DNA from: Acidovorax soli
Lineage (GTDB): Bacteria; Pseudomonadota; Gammaproteobacteria; Burkholderiales; Burkholderiaceae_C
Length of the DNA: 64,000 nt
Direction of reading: 5' to 3'
NCBI RefSeq assembly: GCF_014207955.1
Contig: NZ_JACHLK010000002.1
Span: 806,001 to 870,000, forward strand
The notes beneath the pieces were generated by a model. That model was given only the letters and a program-made list of their open reading frames with translations, was not told the DNA's origin and did no database searches. The position numbers were made by a program, and so were the translations under genes. Every line of letters starts with the position of its first letter. Position 1 is the stretch's first letter. Shown in pieces: positions 16,875 to 26,150 of the stretch.

Positions 16875-19511
16875 TCAGCGATAAGCCGGGGTGCACAGGT
16901 TCTCGGGGCACGGGTCTGCAACCAGGTCCAGCACAGCGCGAAAGCGGCGGGCGGCCATCATCTCCTGCGCATCGCTCCCATAGCCGACGTAGACGCGCAG
17001 CCCTTCAAGCCCTGTGCCCGGGAGTTGCCGCAAGATGTTGGCCAGTGCAAGCGATTGGGCCTCGCCGGTCAGTTGCGCGTTGCTGGCCACGGCGGGCACC
17101 GGCCAGCGCAGCGGCCCCCACAGGCCCTGGGCATCGAGCTGCACCCAGACGCCCGGCGCCCCGCTGGCGGGGGCGGCCATGGCGTAGACATTGCTCCCGG
17201 CAGGCGCCCCTGCGCTGCCGAAGACCTCGCTGCGCAATGACAGCGCACGCAGGTTGCCCGAGAGCTGTGTCTTCACGCGGAACGGCGGGCGGGCCGTTGC
17301 CGCCGCGTCGGGCGTTCCCGGGTCCAGGTCCAGGTCGGCGGTGCCGGATTCGCTGACCAGCGGCACGGGGTCGAAGGCGTGCGCATGGGTGCCGGCACCC
17401 AGCTGACCCCACTGCCCATGGCCCCAGGCCCAGACAGCACCACCCGACAGGCGGAAATGCACCGTGCCGCCCTGCGTGCCATCGGCACCGATGGACACCT
17501 CGCGGATCGGCGCGTGCAGCGTGAAGCGCATGCCCAGGTGCTCGTTGAAGATCTTGCCGTAGCACTGGGCCGACCCGTCCTCCAGCACGGCGCAGAAGCT
17601 GCCGCCGCCGGCATGCACCGAGACGGCCTTGCCGGGCAGGGGCCGCACGAAGGGGGCCGGCACATCCAGGCCCGTGGTGGTGCCGGTGTCCACGGCACCA
17701 CTCAGGCCGAATGACTCCCGTCCCCGAAACCACACCTGCCCCTGTGCGTCGAGCGCGAAGTGGGCCTCGCCGTAGCGCCCCAGCACCATCGCCACCTGCC
17801 TTACCTTCGGCAGGCCGCCATATTGAAAGGGCAGGAACACTGGAGGCCGCGTCTCGGCGTGGGGATAGGGCACCGCCTGCGCGGGCACGTTCCACAGCGT
17901 GCCGTCCACTCCCAGGATGGCGCCTCCCGCGCCGCCCACCACGAGGTCCTTTGCTGCAGGCAGGCCGGAGGCCCGCGTGACGAGCAGGCGCTGGAACCAG
18001 ACAGGCTCCTTGTACTCGTTGCCGACGGCGGTGACATCGGTGCTCCAGACATCGCCGTTCGCAGCCAGGGCCATCCAGCGGCGCTCCCCTACCGCCAGTT
18101 TCACCGCGGGCGCAGGAAGGTCCAACTCCACCGGTGCCTGCGGCACGGCATAGCGGTTGAGGCTGGCGAAGGGCTTGTACTGCGCCGTGCCGTAGCCCCA
18201 GTGGAAGACCCGTCCGTCCTTGAGCAGCACATAGCTGCCGCTGGCGTTGGCGTGCACGCTCACGGCCGGCCCGGGCAACTGCACCTTCTGCGGCCCCGAC
18301 ACTGAATCGACCTCGCCGCTGGCGATGGCCAGGTGCAGGAACAGGTTGGAGCCCTTGGCGTAGACCTTGCCGCTCCTGGTGACGTAGACCAGCCCCAGCG
18401 TTCCGTGGCGGTCTCCAGCGGAATAGTTGCTTGCATCCACCACGTCCAGGGCTTCGCGGTGGATCTTGGTGCCAGGGCCCTGGCTGTCCCAATGCCAGAG
18501 CTCTCCGTCCTGCGTCAACCCGAGCGTGGAGCTGTTCTGCGACGCCACGGCCCGCTCGATGTTCATGCCGAGCACACGGGTGATGGCGACACCGGCGCTC
18601 ACGAGCTCGGCGGGGATGTACGGTGGCACCAGCGGCATCGGCAACGTCCAGTCGGCTGCGTCCGGCGTGCGCACCGCAGGGCAGTACCGGCGTATTTCGG
18701 CCGGTCCATAGCCCATGAAACCATAGGAGGCCTCGGAGCCCCACTTCCAGACGTTGCCATCGCGGTCCACGGCGTTCACGATGGTCAGGGGCGTGCCGTC
18801 CGCGGGCGTGCCGGCGGCGCGCAGCGCGGAATAGGAGATCCAGAAATCCCTGATGGGCGGCAGGCCGCGCATGGCCACCGGGCCGGTCTTGCCTGGTGAA
18901 TCGGCGCAGGCCACGCCTTCGCCCCAGGACCACACCACGCCCTGCTCGTCCAGCGCGGAGACCGTTCGGCCCCGAGGCTCCACCTTCACCAGCCGCACGG
19001 GCACCTGGGCGGACCGGGTGGGGGCCAGCAGCTCGCCGCCGCCGGGCACGGGCCCCCATTGCCAGGGCTGGCCGTCCTTGTCGAGCACGAAGGTGGGCGA
19101 CGAAGCCCCGCCGTTGATCGCGATCTGCGCCGCGTTGCGGAACACGATCTGCGGCGTGGCCCGGTCGGCGCGCGTGCCATCCCCCAGCTCGCCGCGGCGG
19201 TTGGTGCCCCAGCTCCAGATGTTGCCCTGTTCGTCCAGCACCAGCGCGTTGGTGGCGCTGGCCTGCACGGCCACGGCCTTGGCGGGCAAGGGGATCTCGC
19301 GCGCCGTCTCGGCATACAGTGTGCGGCCCTGGCCCAGTTGTCCCAGGCGGTTGTCGCCCCAGGCCAGCACGCTGCCGTCGGCTTGCAGCGCCAGACCATG
19401 GCGCGCGCCGGTGGCGATGGTCTGGGACTGCGCGGCGGTGGCCAGGGCCAGCAGCACCAGGAGTGCGATGAACCGGCTCGCCAGCCCCGTGGGATTTCTT
19501 CGCTGCATCAT
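16875..19511 (-). CDS. secreted RCC1-repeat protein, copy 2
   Basis: An 878-residue paralogue of the same array. The start ATG at 19511 overlaps the stop of copy 3 (ATGA), so it is translationally coupled to it; a second in-frame ATG follows immediately. Signal peptide residues 2-28 (FIALLVLLALATAAQSQ). RCC1 repeats start at IATGARHGLALQADGSVLAW and continue to VWAWGHGQWGQLGAGTHA; the inner repeats have diverged (VWSTDVTAVG, VWFRGRESFG). The Cys pair FCAVLEDGSAQCYGK and the C-terminal domain (RPPFRVKTQLSGNLRALSL to VGYGSDAQEMMAARRFRAVL) are conserved; the protein ends CPENLCTPAYR, adding two Cys not found in copy 1. 170 bases separate it from copy 1. Confidence 0.85.
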   Translation of the reverse strand: MMQRRNPTGLASRFIALLVLLALATAAQSQTIATGARHGLALQADGSVLAWGDNRLGQLGQGRTLYAETAREIPLPAKAVAVQASATNALVLDEQGNIWSWGTNRRGELGDGTRADRATPQIVFRNAAQIAINGGASSPTFVLDKDGQPWQWGPVPGGGELLAPTRSAQVPVRLVKVEPRGRTVSALDEQGVVWSWGEGVACADSPGKTGPVAMRGLPPIRDFWISYSALRAAGTPADGTPLTIVNAVDRDGNVWKWGSEASYGFMGYGPAEIRRYCPAVRTPDAADWTLPMPLVPPYIPAELVSAGVAITRVLGMNIERAVASQNSSTLGLTQDGELWHWDSQGPGTKIHREALDVVDASNYSAGDRHGTLGLVYVTRSGKVYAKGSNLFLHLAIASGEVDSVSGPQKVQLPGPAVSVHANASGSYVLLKDGRVFHWGYGTAQYKPFASLNRYAVPQAPVELDLPAPAVKLAVGERRWMALAANGDVWSTDVTAVGNEYKEPVWFQRLLVTRASGLPAAKDLVVGGAGGAILGVDGTLWNVPAQAVPYPHAETRPPVFLPFQYGGLPKVRQVAMVLGRYGEAHFALDAQGQVWFRGRESFGLSGAVDTGTTTGLDVPAPFVRPLPGKAVSVHAGGGSFCAVLEDGSAQCYGKIFNEHLGMRFTLHAPIREVSIGADGTQGGTVHFRLSGGAVWAWGHGQWGQLGAGTHAHAFDPVPLVSESGTADLDLDPGTPDAAATARPPFRVKTQLSGNLRALSLRSEVFGSAGAPAGSNVYAMAAPASGAPGVWVQLDAQGLWGPLRWPVPAVASNAQLTGEAQSLALANILRQLPGTGLEGLRVYVGYGSDAQEMMAARRFRAVLDLVADPCPENLCTPAYR

Positions 19512-22177
19512 TGCCCCCCCAGCAAGGTCGGTCCGCACGGAGTGAGCGTGCAGTCCTCATGGACCAGTTCGAGCACTTCGCGAAAGCGCTTGGCCGCGAG
19601 CATTTCGTCCACATCGCGGCCATGGCCGACGTACACGCGCAGCCCCTCCAGGCCCGTACCGGTGAACCGCTGCAGGATGTTTTCCAGCGTGATGGACTGG
19701 GCTTCGCTCGCCAGCGCTGCGCCGCTGGCAATGGCAGGTATGGGCCAGCGCAGCGGGCCCCAGTGCCCCTGCGCGTCAAGCTGCACCCAGGTGCCACCGC
19801 CCGGTGCGCCGGAACTGGCCAGGGCATACACATTGCTCGCTGTTGGAGCGCCAGCGCTCCCGAACACGTCGCCACCGAGCGACAGGGAACGCAGGTTGCC
19901 GGTCAGTCGCATCTTCACCCTGAACGGGGGTCGCACGGCCGCCCCCGGCGCTACAGAGGGGCCCAGAATCAGGTCTGCAGTTGCGGCCCCGTTGACCACC
20001 GGCATGGGCTCTGCCGCATTGGCATAGGTGCCGTTGCCCAACTGGCCATGGAGCCCTTGCCCCTGGGCCCAGACCGAGCCATCGGCAAGCTGCAGATGCA
20101 CGGTGGTTCCCTGGGTCCCGTTGGAAGCATGCGTGCCGAAGGAGATCTCCCGGATCGGGGCATGCAAGCGAAACCGCACGCCCCGGTGCTCGTTGAACAG
20201 CCAGCCATAGCACTGTGCCGATCCATCGGCGAGGATGGCGCAGAAACTCGACTGGCCGGCGCGTATGGCAACCGCTTTCTGGGGCAGTGGAAGCGGTATG
20301 GGCGTCTGCACCTCGCGGTCGCCGGCAGACAACTGGTCGCTGTCGTGCCCCGTCAAGCCGAACCGGGAGCGGCTGCCCCAGAACCAGACCCCGCCCTCGG
20401 CGTCCAGCGCATACAGTGCAGCAGACACGGGGGTGGCCGAAGCCACCTGCACGATGGATGGGGGCAGCCCCTGCACCTGGTGCGGCGTGGCCAGCACATC
20501 CAGTACGCCGTAGATATCGGGAACCACCCCGGGCACGATGGGCGCAAGGGGCCCCACGGGTGCAAGACCCGCGCGGGTGCCCATGGTCCATACCGAACCA
20601 TCCACGCCGAGGACCATTCCGATGGTCTTGCCGGACACGGCAATGTCCCGGGCCAGGGGCAGGCCCGTATCACGGATCAGCATTGCGGGCAGGTACGACT
20701 TCAGCGGTTCGCGCACCGTGGGCCGGCTGCCCCAGCCGTCGGAACTCCAGACCCGGCCATCGGCGTCCAGGGCCAGCCACTGGTCTTGCGCCACCGCCAG
20801 CTTGGCGATGGGTGCGCCCAGGGGAATGTGCGTTGGCACCTGGGGGTACAGCCGTTGCTCGAAATTGGCCTGCGGGTCGTAGCGCGTGGCGCCCAGGCCC
20901 CAGCCATAGACCCGGCCATCGCTGAGCAGGGCGTAGCTGCCAAAGGGCTGCGCGTGCACACTGCGCGCAGGCCCGGGCAGCGCCATCGTGCCAGGGGTGG
21001 ACATGGAATCCACCCCGTCAGACGCCGTGGCCAGATGCAGGCTGAGGTTGGTGCCCAGCCCATGGAGCCTGCCGTCGCGCGTGATGTACAGGATGCCGGA
21101 TACCAGGGGTTCGCCCTCGCTGGTGTGGGAGCTGGCATCCACCACGCCAGTGGCCACGCGGTGCAAGGTGACGCGGTAGCCTGCAGGCTCCGCCTCCACC
21201 GGTGGCATCCACTGCCAGAGATCCCCTTCAGCCGTCCAGCCCAGGTAACCGGCGCCGCCGACTCCAGCGTACTGGGCGATCTTCACCCCCTGTGCTGCCA
21301 TGCCGGGGTGGACCCTGCGCTCGTAGGCCCATGGATCCTCCTGCGTTGCAACCGGTGGGCAGTAGGTCTGTCGCGGCGGGGGAATCGGGCCCCAGCTCGA
21401 AACCCGGGGGTCCGTGCCCCATTTCCAGAGGGCGCCATTGGCATCCCGCGCAATGATCCGGGAGGCCGGGACCTCGCCTGCGCGCTCGTCCGAGCTGCCG
21501 CGCGCAGGGGCCGAGGCGGCCAACCGCAGCTCCTGGATGCGCGGCAGCCCCTTCATGGCCACCGGCCCGGTGTACGCCGCCGTGCCCGCGCAGGCAGCGC
21601 CCTCGCCCCAGGACCAGACCACGCCCTGGTCGTCGATTGCCGCCGTGCTGCGTGCCTGGTGCTCGATCTGCACCAGGCGCGCGGGTACGCGCGCCGCGCG
21701 CTCGGGCACCGCCACGTTGGTGCCGGACGGCAACGGCCCCCACCACCAGGGCTGCCCGTCCCGGTCGATCAGGAACGACGGTCCCTTGTCCCCGCCGTTG
21801 ACGATGCCGCTCGCCCCCCGGAAGATGAGCTGTGGCGTGGGCCTGTCCGTGCGCGTGCCATCGCCCAGCTGGCCTTTGCGGTTGGTCCCCCAACTCCACA
21901 CGTTGCCCTGCTCGTCCAGAACCAGGACGCCGGTATTGCTGGTGCGCACGGCTGCGGCCTTGGCCGGCAGCGGGATTTCGCGCGCCGTGCTGGCGTGGAC
22001 GGTTTTGCCGCCACCCAGCTGCGCCTGGCGGTTGTCACCCCAGGCGAGCACGCTGCCGTCGGCTTGCAGCGCAAGGCCGTGGCGCGCGCCGGTGGCGATG
22101 GATTGGGACTGCGCGGCAGTGGTGCCCAGGGCCAGGGCCAGCAGGCCGGCCAGGGAGCGAAGAAGCGGATGGTGCAT
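19508..22177 (-). CDS. secreted RCC1-repeat protein, copy 3
   Basis: An 889-residue paralogue. ATG 22177 starts MHHPLLRSLAGLLALALG, a Sec signal ending TAAQSQ near residue 24; the upstream in-frame extension is not protein-like. Same plan as the other copies: first repeat SIATGARHGLALQADGS, next VWSWGTNRKGQLGDGT, later VYGWGLGATRYDPQ, VWFWGSRSRFGLTG and VWAQGQGLHGQLGNGT, the Cys pair FCAILADGSAQCYGW, then the C-terminal beta domain (RPPFRVKMRLTGNLRSLSL to VGHGRDVDEMLAAKRFREVL) and a tail with CTLTPCG. Its stop overlaps the start of copy 2; 70 bases separate it from copy 4, so all four are likely one transcript. Confidence 0.85.
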   Translation of the reverse strand: MHHPLLRSLAGLLALALGTTAAQSQSIATGARHGLALQADGSVLAWGDNRQAQLGGGKTVHASTAREIPLPAKAAAVRTSNTGVLVLDEQGNVWSWGTNRKGQLGDGTRTDRPTPQLIFRGASGIVNGGDKGPSFLIDRDGQPWWWGPLPSGTNVAVPERAARVPARLVQIEHQARSTAAIDDQGVVWSWGEGAACAGTAAYTGPVAMKGLPRIQELRLAASAPARGSSDERAGEVPASRIIARDANGALWKWGTDPRVSSWGPIPPPRQTYCPPVATQEDPWAYERRVHPGMAAQGVKIAQYAGVGGAGYLGWTAEGDLWQWMPPVEAEPAGYRVTLHRVATGVVDASSHTSEGEPLVSGILYITRDGRLHGLGTNLSLHLATASDGVDSMSTPGTMALPGPARSVHAQPFGSYALLSDGRVYGWGLGATRYDPQANFEQRLYPQVPTHIPLGAPIAKLAVAQDQWLALDADGRVWSSDGWGSRPTVREPLKSYLPAMLIRDTGLPLARDIAVSGKTIGMVLGVDGSVWTMGTRAGLAPVGPLAPIVPGVVPDIYGVLDVLATPHQVQGLPPSIVQVASATPVSAALYALDAEGGVWFWGSRSRFGLTGHDSDQLSAGDREVQTPIPLPLPQKAVAIRAGQSSFCAILADGSAQCYGWLFNEHRGVRFRLHAPIREISFGTHASNGTQGTTVHLQLADGSVWAQGQGLHGQLGNGTYANAAEPMPVVNGAATADLILGPSVAPGAAVRPPFRVKMRLTGNLRSLSLGGDVFGSAGAPTASNVYALASSGAPGGGTWVQLDAQGHWGPLRWPIPAIASGAALASEAQSITLENILQRFTGTGLEGLRVYVGHGRDVDEMLAAKRFREVLELVHEDCTLTPCGPTLLGGQ

Positions 22178-22247
22178 GCAAGAGGCCTCGGAACAGGTGC
22201 CTGGCGGCAACGTGAATCGCTTGGTCGGCTGGCTGGTTGATGGGCCA

Positions 22248-24908
22248 TCAGTCTTCGGGCGCCAGTTCCAGCACCTCGCGGAAGCGCCGCGCCTGCAGCA
22301 TCTCCTGCGCATCGCGCCCCTGGCCCACGAACACCCGCACGCCGGCCAGGCCCGTGCCTATGAACTGCGGCAAGATGTTGAGCGGCACCGATTGCGCCTC
22401 GGTGGCAAGCGGCACATTGCTTGCCGCGGCAGGCACGGGCGAGCGCAGCAGGCTCCACTGGCCTTCCCCGTCCAACTGTATCCAGGTGCGCAGGTCGGCT
22501 GTGGCGAAGGCGTAGAGGTTGGTGGTGCCGTTGCCAGTACCACCACCCGTTGCAGCGCCGAACACATCCGCGTTGAACGACAGCGTACGCAGGTTGCCCT
22601 CCAGGCGCGTCTTCACGCGGAATGGAGGACGGTTGGCCGTGGGCACATTGGGCGTGGTGGGGTCCAGGTCCAGATCGCCGGTTCCGGCTTCGTTGTTGAC
22701 AGGGACGGGTTCTGCGGTGTTGGCGTGGATGCCCGCGCCCAACTGCCCATAACGGCCCTGGCCCCAGGCCCAGACGGTACCGTCGGCCAGACGGAAGTGG
22801 ACGGTGTTTTCACGCCTGTCGGTCGTGCGGCCCATGGCCTGTTCGGCCCCGCCGACCGCCAGTTCCTTGATGGGCGCGTGCAGTCGAAAATGCATCCCGG
22901 CATGTTCGTTGAACATCTTGCCGTAGCACTGGGCAGAGCCATCTTCCAAAATGGCACAGAAACCGTAGTCGTAGGCATTGGTGTGGATCGAAACAGCCTT
23001 CTGCCTCAAGGGCAGCACATAGGGCACATTGACGATCAGATCTCCCCCTACTGCGGCAACCGAGCGCCCGCCGATACCGTAGGCATGCTGGCCCCAGAAC
23101 CAGACGGACCCCGAGGCATCGAGCGCATACGCAGCGGCCCCAATGTACCCGCCAATCGCGGCCACCTGCACGATGGACGAAGGAAGTGCCAGAACTTTCT
23201 TGGGTGTCCACAGGTGCGACAACACATCGTCAAAATTCTGCAAAGGCGGGCTGGGAGGGGGCGACACCCCGGCAAAGGCACCGATGGTCCAGACCGATCC
23301 GTCCACGCCCAAAATGGCAGCCATGGCCGTGGCCCCTGCGCTACCACCCAGCGCAATGTCCCGTGCAGGTGGCAGACCGTTGGCACGGCTCACCATGGTC
23401 GGGCGCAAAAGGCCCGAGCCTTTCACGCCCGAGCCCCACTCATCCGAGCTCCAGACGTTGCCGCTTGAATCCAGCGCCAGCCAGCGGCCTTCCGTCACCG
23501 CAAGTTTTGCAATGGAGGCCGGTATCCCGATCTGTGAGGGCCCTGGCCGGGGCACATACCAGTTGAGATTGGCACTGGGATCGTATTGCGCGGCTCCAAG
23601 GCCCCAATTGAACACCCGCCCATCCTTCAAGACCGCATACCCGCCATCGGGCATCACATGAACGCTGGCAGCGCCTGCGGGCAGCGGAACTCTCTGAGGT
23701 CCGGCGACCGAATCGATCTGATTGCTGGACAGGGCAAGATGCAGATTGGCGTTGGAGCCCTTGGCCAGCACCCTGCCGTCGCGGGTGATGTAGATCAGCC
23801 CCTGGGTTCCCTCGCGAAGTTCGGTGGAGTAGCTGCTGGCATCCAACACCCCCGAAGCCTCATGGCTCAAGGTAACCGGGGGGGCCGTCCCGGGCGGCCC
23901 GGACTGGACTTGCCGCCACAGCCACAGGTCCCCGTTTTCAGTCAATCCAGCGGTAGTCCATTGGTTTGAGGGGATGACCCGTTTGATGACCGTTCCGGCC
24001 TTTACCAGATCGGCGTGGATCCGGGGTTGGTAGCCCAGCATAGCGCTTGCGTCCAGCGACTGGACAGGAGGGCAGGTGGACTGGAGCCTGGCCATTCCGC
24101 TGGAATACACCACCTCTGCGCCCCATTTCCAATACTTCCCGTCGCGGTCAACTGCATAGATACGCGAGATATACTGCGGCGCCACCGGGTCAGGAAATTC
24201 GCGGCGATCGGGATTGAAGGTGTCGCCGACAACGACAAAGTCCTTGATGGGCGGAACGTCACGCATCGCAAACGCCTCGCCGGCTGCTTGGGTTGCGCCA
24301 GCACATGCGGCACCCACACCCCAGGACCACACCACCCCCTGGTCATCCAGTGCGGCCATTGCCCGCCCACTGGACAGTACCCGCACCAGCCGGGCAGGCA
24401 CCCGGGCTGCTTGTGCTGGCTGAGTCAGTTCTCCGCCTGAAGGCAAGGGTCCCCACCACCAGGGCTGTCCATCTCTGTCGAGCACCCATGACGGACGTTG
24501 ATCGCCGCCGTTGTCAACGAGTTGGGCCGCGTTGCGAAAAACGATCCTGGGCGTGGCCCGGTCGGTGCGCGTGCCATCGCCGAGTTGCCCCCGGCGGTTG
24601 GTGCCCCAGCTCCACACATTGCCCTGGTCGTCGAGCACCAGCGCGTTGGTGGAGCTGGCACGTACGGCCACTGCTTTTGCCGACAAGGGGATCTCGCGCG
24701 CAGCCTCGGCATACAGCGTGCGTCCTTGTCCCAGTTGTCCCTGCCGATTGTCTCCCCAGGCCAGCACGCTGCCGTCGGGCTGCAGCGCCAGCCCATGGCG
24801 CGCGCCCGTCGCAATGCTCTGCGCCTGCACGGCACCCGATGAACCCAGCCCCACGAGCAACGCGGGCAGCAGGCAGGCCAGAGCCCGACGCCACAATGGT
24901 GTCGCCAT
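22248..24908 (-). CDS. secreted RCC1-repeat protein, copy 4 (operon-proximal)
   Basis: An 886-residue paralogue, first gene of the array in transcription order. ATG 24908 starts MATPLWRRALACLLPALLVG with a Sec signal cut near AVQAQ (about 30), and is preceded by AGGAAGGAT. Repeats: IATGARHGLALQPDGSVLAW, VWSWGTNRRGQLGDGT, VWSWGVGAACAG, VFNWGLGAAQYDP, VWSSDEWGSG, VWFWGQHAYG and VWAWGQGRYGQLGAGI. The Cys pair FCAILEDGSAQCYGK and the C-terminal domain (RPPFRVKTRLEGNLRTLSF to VGQGRDAQEMLQARRFREVL) are present. The leader resembles copy 1 most, suggesting copies 1 and 4 share a more recent history in that part, or gene conversion. Ligand unknown. Confidence 0.85.
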   Translation of the reverse strand: MATPLWRRALACLLPALLVGLGSSGAVQAQSIATGARHGLALQPDGSVLAWGDNRQGQLGQGRTLYAEAAREIPLSAKAVAVRASSTNALVLDDQGNVWSWGTNRRGQLGDGTRTDRATPRIVFRNAAQLVDNGGDQRPSWVLDRDGQPWWWGPLPSGGELTQPAQAARVPARLVRVLSSGRAMAALDDQGVVWSWGVGAACAGATQAAGEAFAMRDVPPIKDFVVVGDTFNPDRREFPDPVAPQYISRIYAVDRDGKYWKWGAEVVYSSGMARLQSTCPPVQSLDASAMLGYQPRIHADLVKAGTVIKRVIPSNQWTTAGLTENGDLWLWRQVQSGPPGTAPPVTLSHEASGVLDASSYSTELREGTQGLIYITRDGRVLAKGSNANLHLALSSNQIDSVAGPQRVPLPAGAASVHVMPDGGYAVLKDGRVFNWGLGAAQYDPSANLNWYVPRPGPSQIGIPASIAKLAVTEGRWLALDSSGNVWSSDEWGSGVKGSGLLRPTMVSRANGLPPARDIALGGSAGATAMAAILGVDGSVWTIGAFAGVSPPPSPPLQNFDDVLSHLWTPKKVLALPSSIVQVAAIGGYIGAAAYALDASGSVWFWGQHAYGIGGRSVAAVGGDLIVNVPYVLPLRQKAVSIHTNAYDYGFCAILEDGSAQCYGKMFNEHAGMHFRLHAPIKELAVGGAEQAMGRTTDRRENTVHFRLADGTVWAWGQGRYGQLGAGIHANTAEPVPVNNEAGTGDLDLDPTTPNVPTANRPPFRVKTRLEGNLRTLSFNADVFGAATGGGTGNGTTNLYAFATADLRTWIQLDGEGQWSLLRSPVPAAASNVPLATEAQSVPLNILPQFIGTGLAGVRVFVGQGRDAQEMLQARRFREVLELAPED

Positions 24909-25085
24909 ATCGATCCTTCCTCTCTTGTCTAATCTTGTCGTTCCATTGTGGTGCACCGTGCTGGCATGACAGGTGATACCCGTCACCTTCCAATGCGCTT
25001 ACAACACACCGTTACAACGCGGCCGAAAACGGGTCGACCCCGCCGCGTCCGCCCCGCGCATTTGCACCGCCCATAATCACTGACC
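24909..25085. promoter_or_regulatory. divergent promoter region, RCC1 array and P1 peptidase
   Basis: This 177-base gap is less GC-rich than its flanks and separates two divergent genes, so it must carry the promoter of the RCC1 operon. Next to the RCC1 side are TCTCTTGTCTAATCTTGTCG and CCATTGTGGTGCACC (palindromic GGTGCACC at about 24951). I cannot fix a -35/-10 pair with confidence on either strand. Confidence 0.35.
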
Positions 25086-26126
25086 ATGACGCACACAACG
25101 ACAACAACGACCTTCCTCTCCCCTGTCACCCACGGCGATTCCCACGACGCCGGCAGCATCACCCGCGTGCCCGGCATCGAGGTCGGCCACTTCACCGACC
25201 CACGGCGGCCCACGGGCTGCACGGTCATCCTTGCGCGCGAAGGCGCAGTGGGCGGTGTGGACGTGCGCGGCGCGGCGCCCGGCACGCGCGAGACGGACCT
25301 GCTGGACCCATCGAACCTGGTGGAAAAGGTGCACGGCATCATGCTGGCGGGCGGCAGCTCCTGGGGGCTGGATGCGGCCGGCGGCGCGGTGCGCTGGCTG
25401 GAGGAGCATGGCATCGGCTTCGACGTGGTGGTGGGCCGCCTGCCCCTGGTGCCCGGCGCCGTGCTGTTCGACCTGCTGGTGGGGGACATGCGCATCCGCC
25501 CCGATGCCGCTGCCGGCTATGCCGCGTGCGAGGCCGCCTCGCGCGCCGACCCGGCCGAGGGCAATGTGGGCGCGGGCACGGGCGCGGCCGTGGGCAAGAT
25601 CTTCGGCATCCAGAACGCGATGAAGGGCGGCATCGGCACGGCGTCGATCACGGTGGGTGGCGTCACCGTGGGCGCCCTCATCGCCTGCAATGCCCTGGGC
25701 GATGTGGTCGATCCCGACACCGCCCAGGTGATCGCCGGCGCCCGCACCGATGATGGCAAACAACTGCGCGACACGCGCCGCGCCCTGCTGCGCGGCGAGC
25801 TGCCCAAACCCCTCCTGGCCGGCACCAACACCACCATCGGCGTCATCGCGACCGACGCCACCATCACCAAGGCCCAGGCCCACCGCCTGGCCGTGACCGC
25901 GCACGATGGCCTGGCGCGCAGCATCAACCCGGTGCACACCATGTCCGATGGCGACACGCTTTTCGCCCTGGGCACGGGGGTGTCGGGCCAAAACCCGGGG
26001 ATGATGGTGCTGTCCACCATGGCCGCCGAGGTGACGGCCATCGCCACGGCCCGGGCCGTGCGCGCGGCGCGCTCGATCACGACGGCGCAGGGGCTGTACC
26101 TGCCATCGGCGCAGGACCTGGGCTAA
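25086..26126 (+). CDS. P1-family (S58, DmpA-like) peptidase
   Basis: A 346-residue self-processing N-terminal-nucleophile hydrolase of the P1/DmpA family, cytoplasmic (no signal). Family landmarks: GIMLAGGSSWGLDAAGG (84-100), AEGNVGAGTGAAVGKIFG (158-174) and LLAGTNTTIGVIATDATI (243-260). In this family the chain cuts itself before the nucleophile; here the likely cut is Asn248-Thr249, making Thr249 the nucleophile, as in the 6-aminohexanoate-oligomer hydrolase NylC, rather than Gly-Ser as in DmpA. Substrates in the family include N-terminal D- and beta-amino acid peptides and amides; which applies here is unknown. The Thr-rich N terminus (HTTTTTTF) is odd but harmless. Monocistronic or with the next gene 24 bases downstream. 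Confidence 0.9.
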   Translation: MTHTTTTTTFLSPVTHGDSHDAGSITRVPGIEVGHFTDPRRPTGCTVILAREGAVGGVDVRGAAPGTRETDLLDPSNLVEKVHGIMLAGGSSWGLDAAGGAVRWLEEHGIGFDVVVGRLPLVPGAVLFDLLVGDMRIRPDAAAGYAACEAASRADPAEGNVGAGTGAAVGKIFGIQNAMKGGIGTASITVGGVTVGALIACNALGDVVDPDTAQVIAGARTDDGKQLRDTRRALLRGELPKPLLAGTNTTIGVIATDATITKAQAHRLAVTAHDGLARSINPVHTMSDGDTLFALGTGVSGQNPGMMVLSTMAAEVTAIATARAVRAARSITTAQGLYLPSAQDLG

Positions 26127-26150
26127 GGCGCCCGCGCCCGCTTGCACCAC

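Noticed and set aside
14176..16884. 902-residue + strand frame, and a similar 909-residue one at 19511-22240, opposite the RCC1 genes
   Set aside because: No signal, no repeats; the antisense frames carry RCC1 repeats with consistent signal peptides and are the genes.
14029..24908. Tandem 10-kb array considered as assembly artefact or one broken giant gene
   Set aside because: Each copy has its own start, ribosome site, signal peptide, full repeat set and C-terminal domain, and the copies differ throughout, so they are true separate paralogues.
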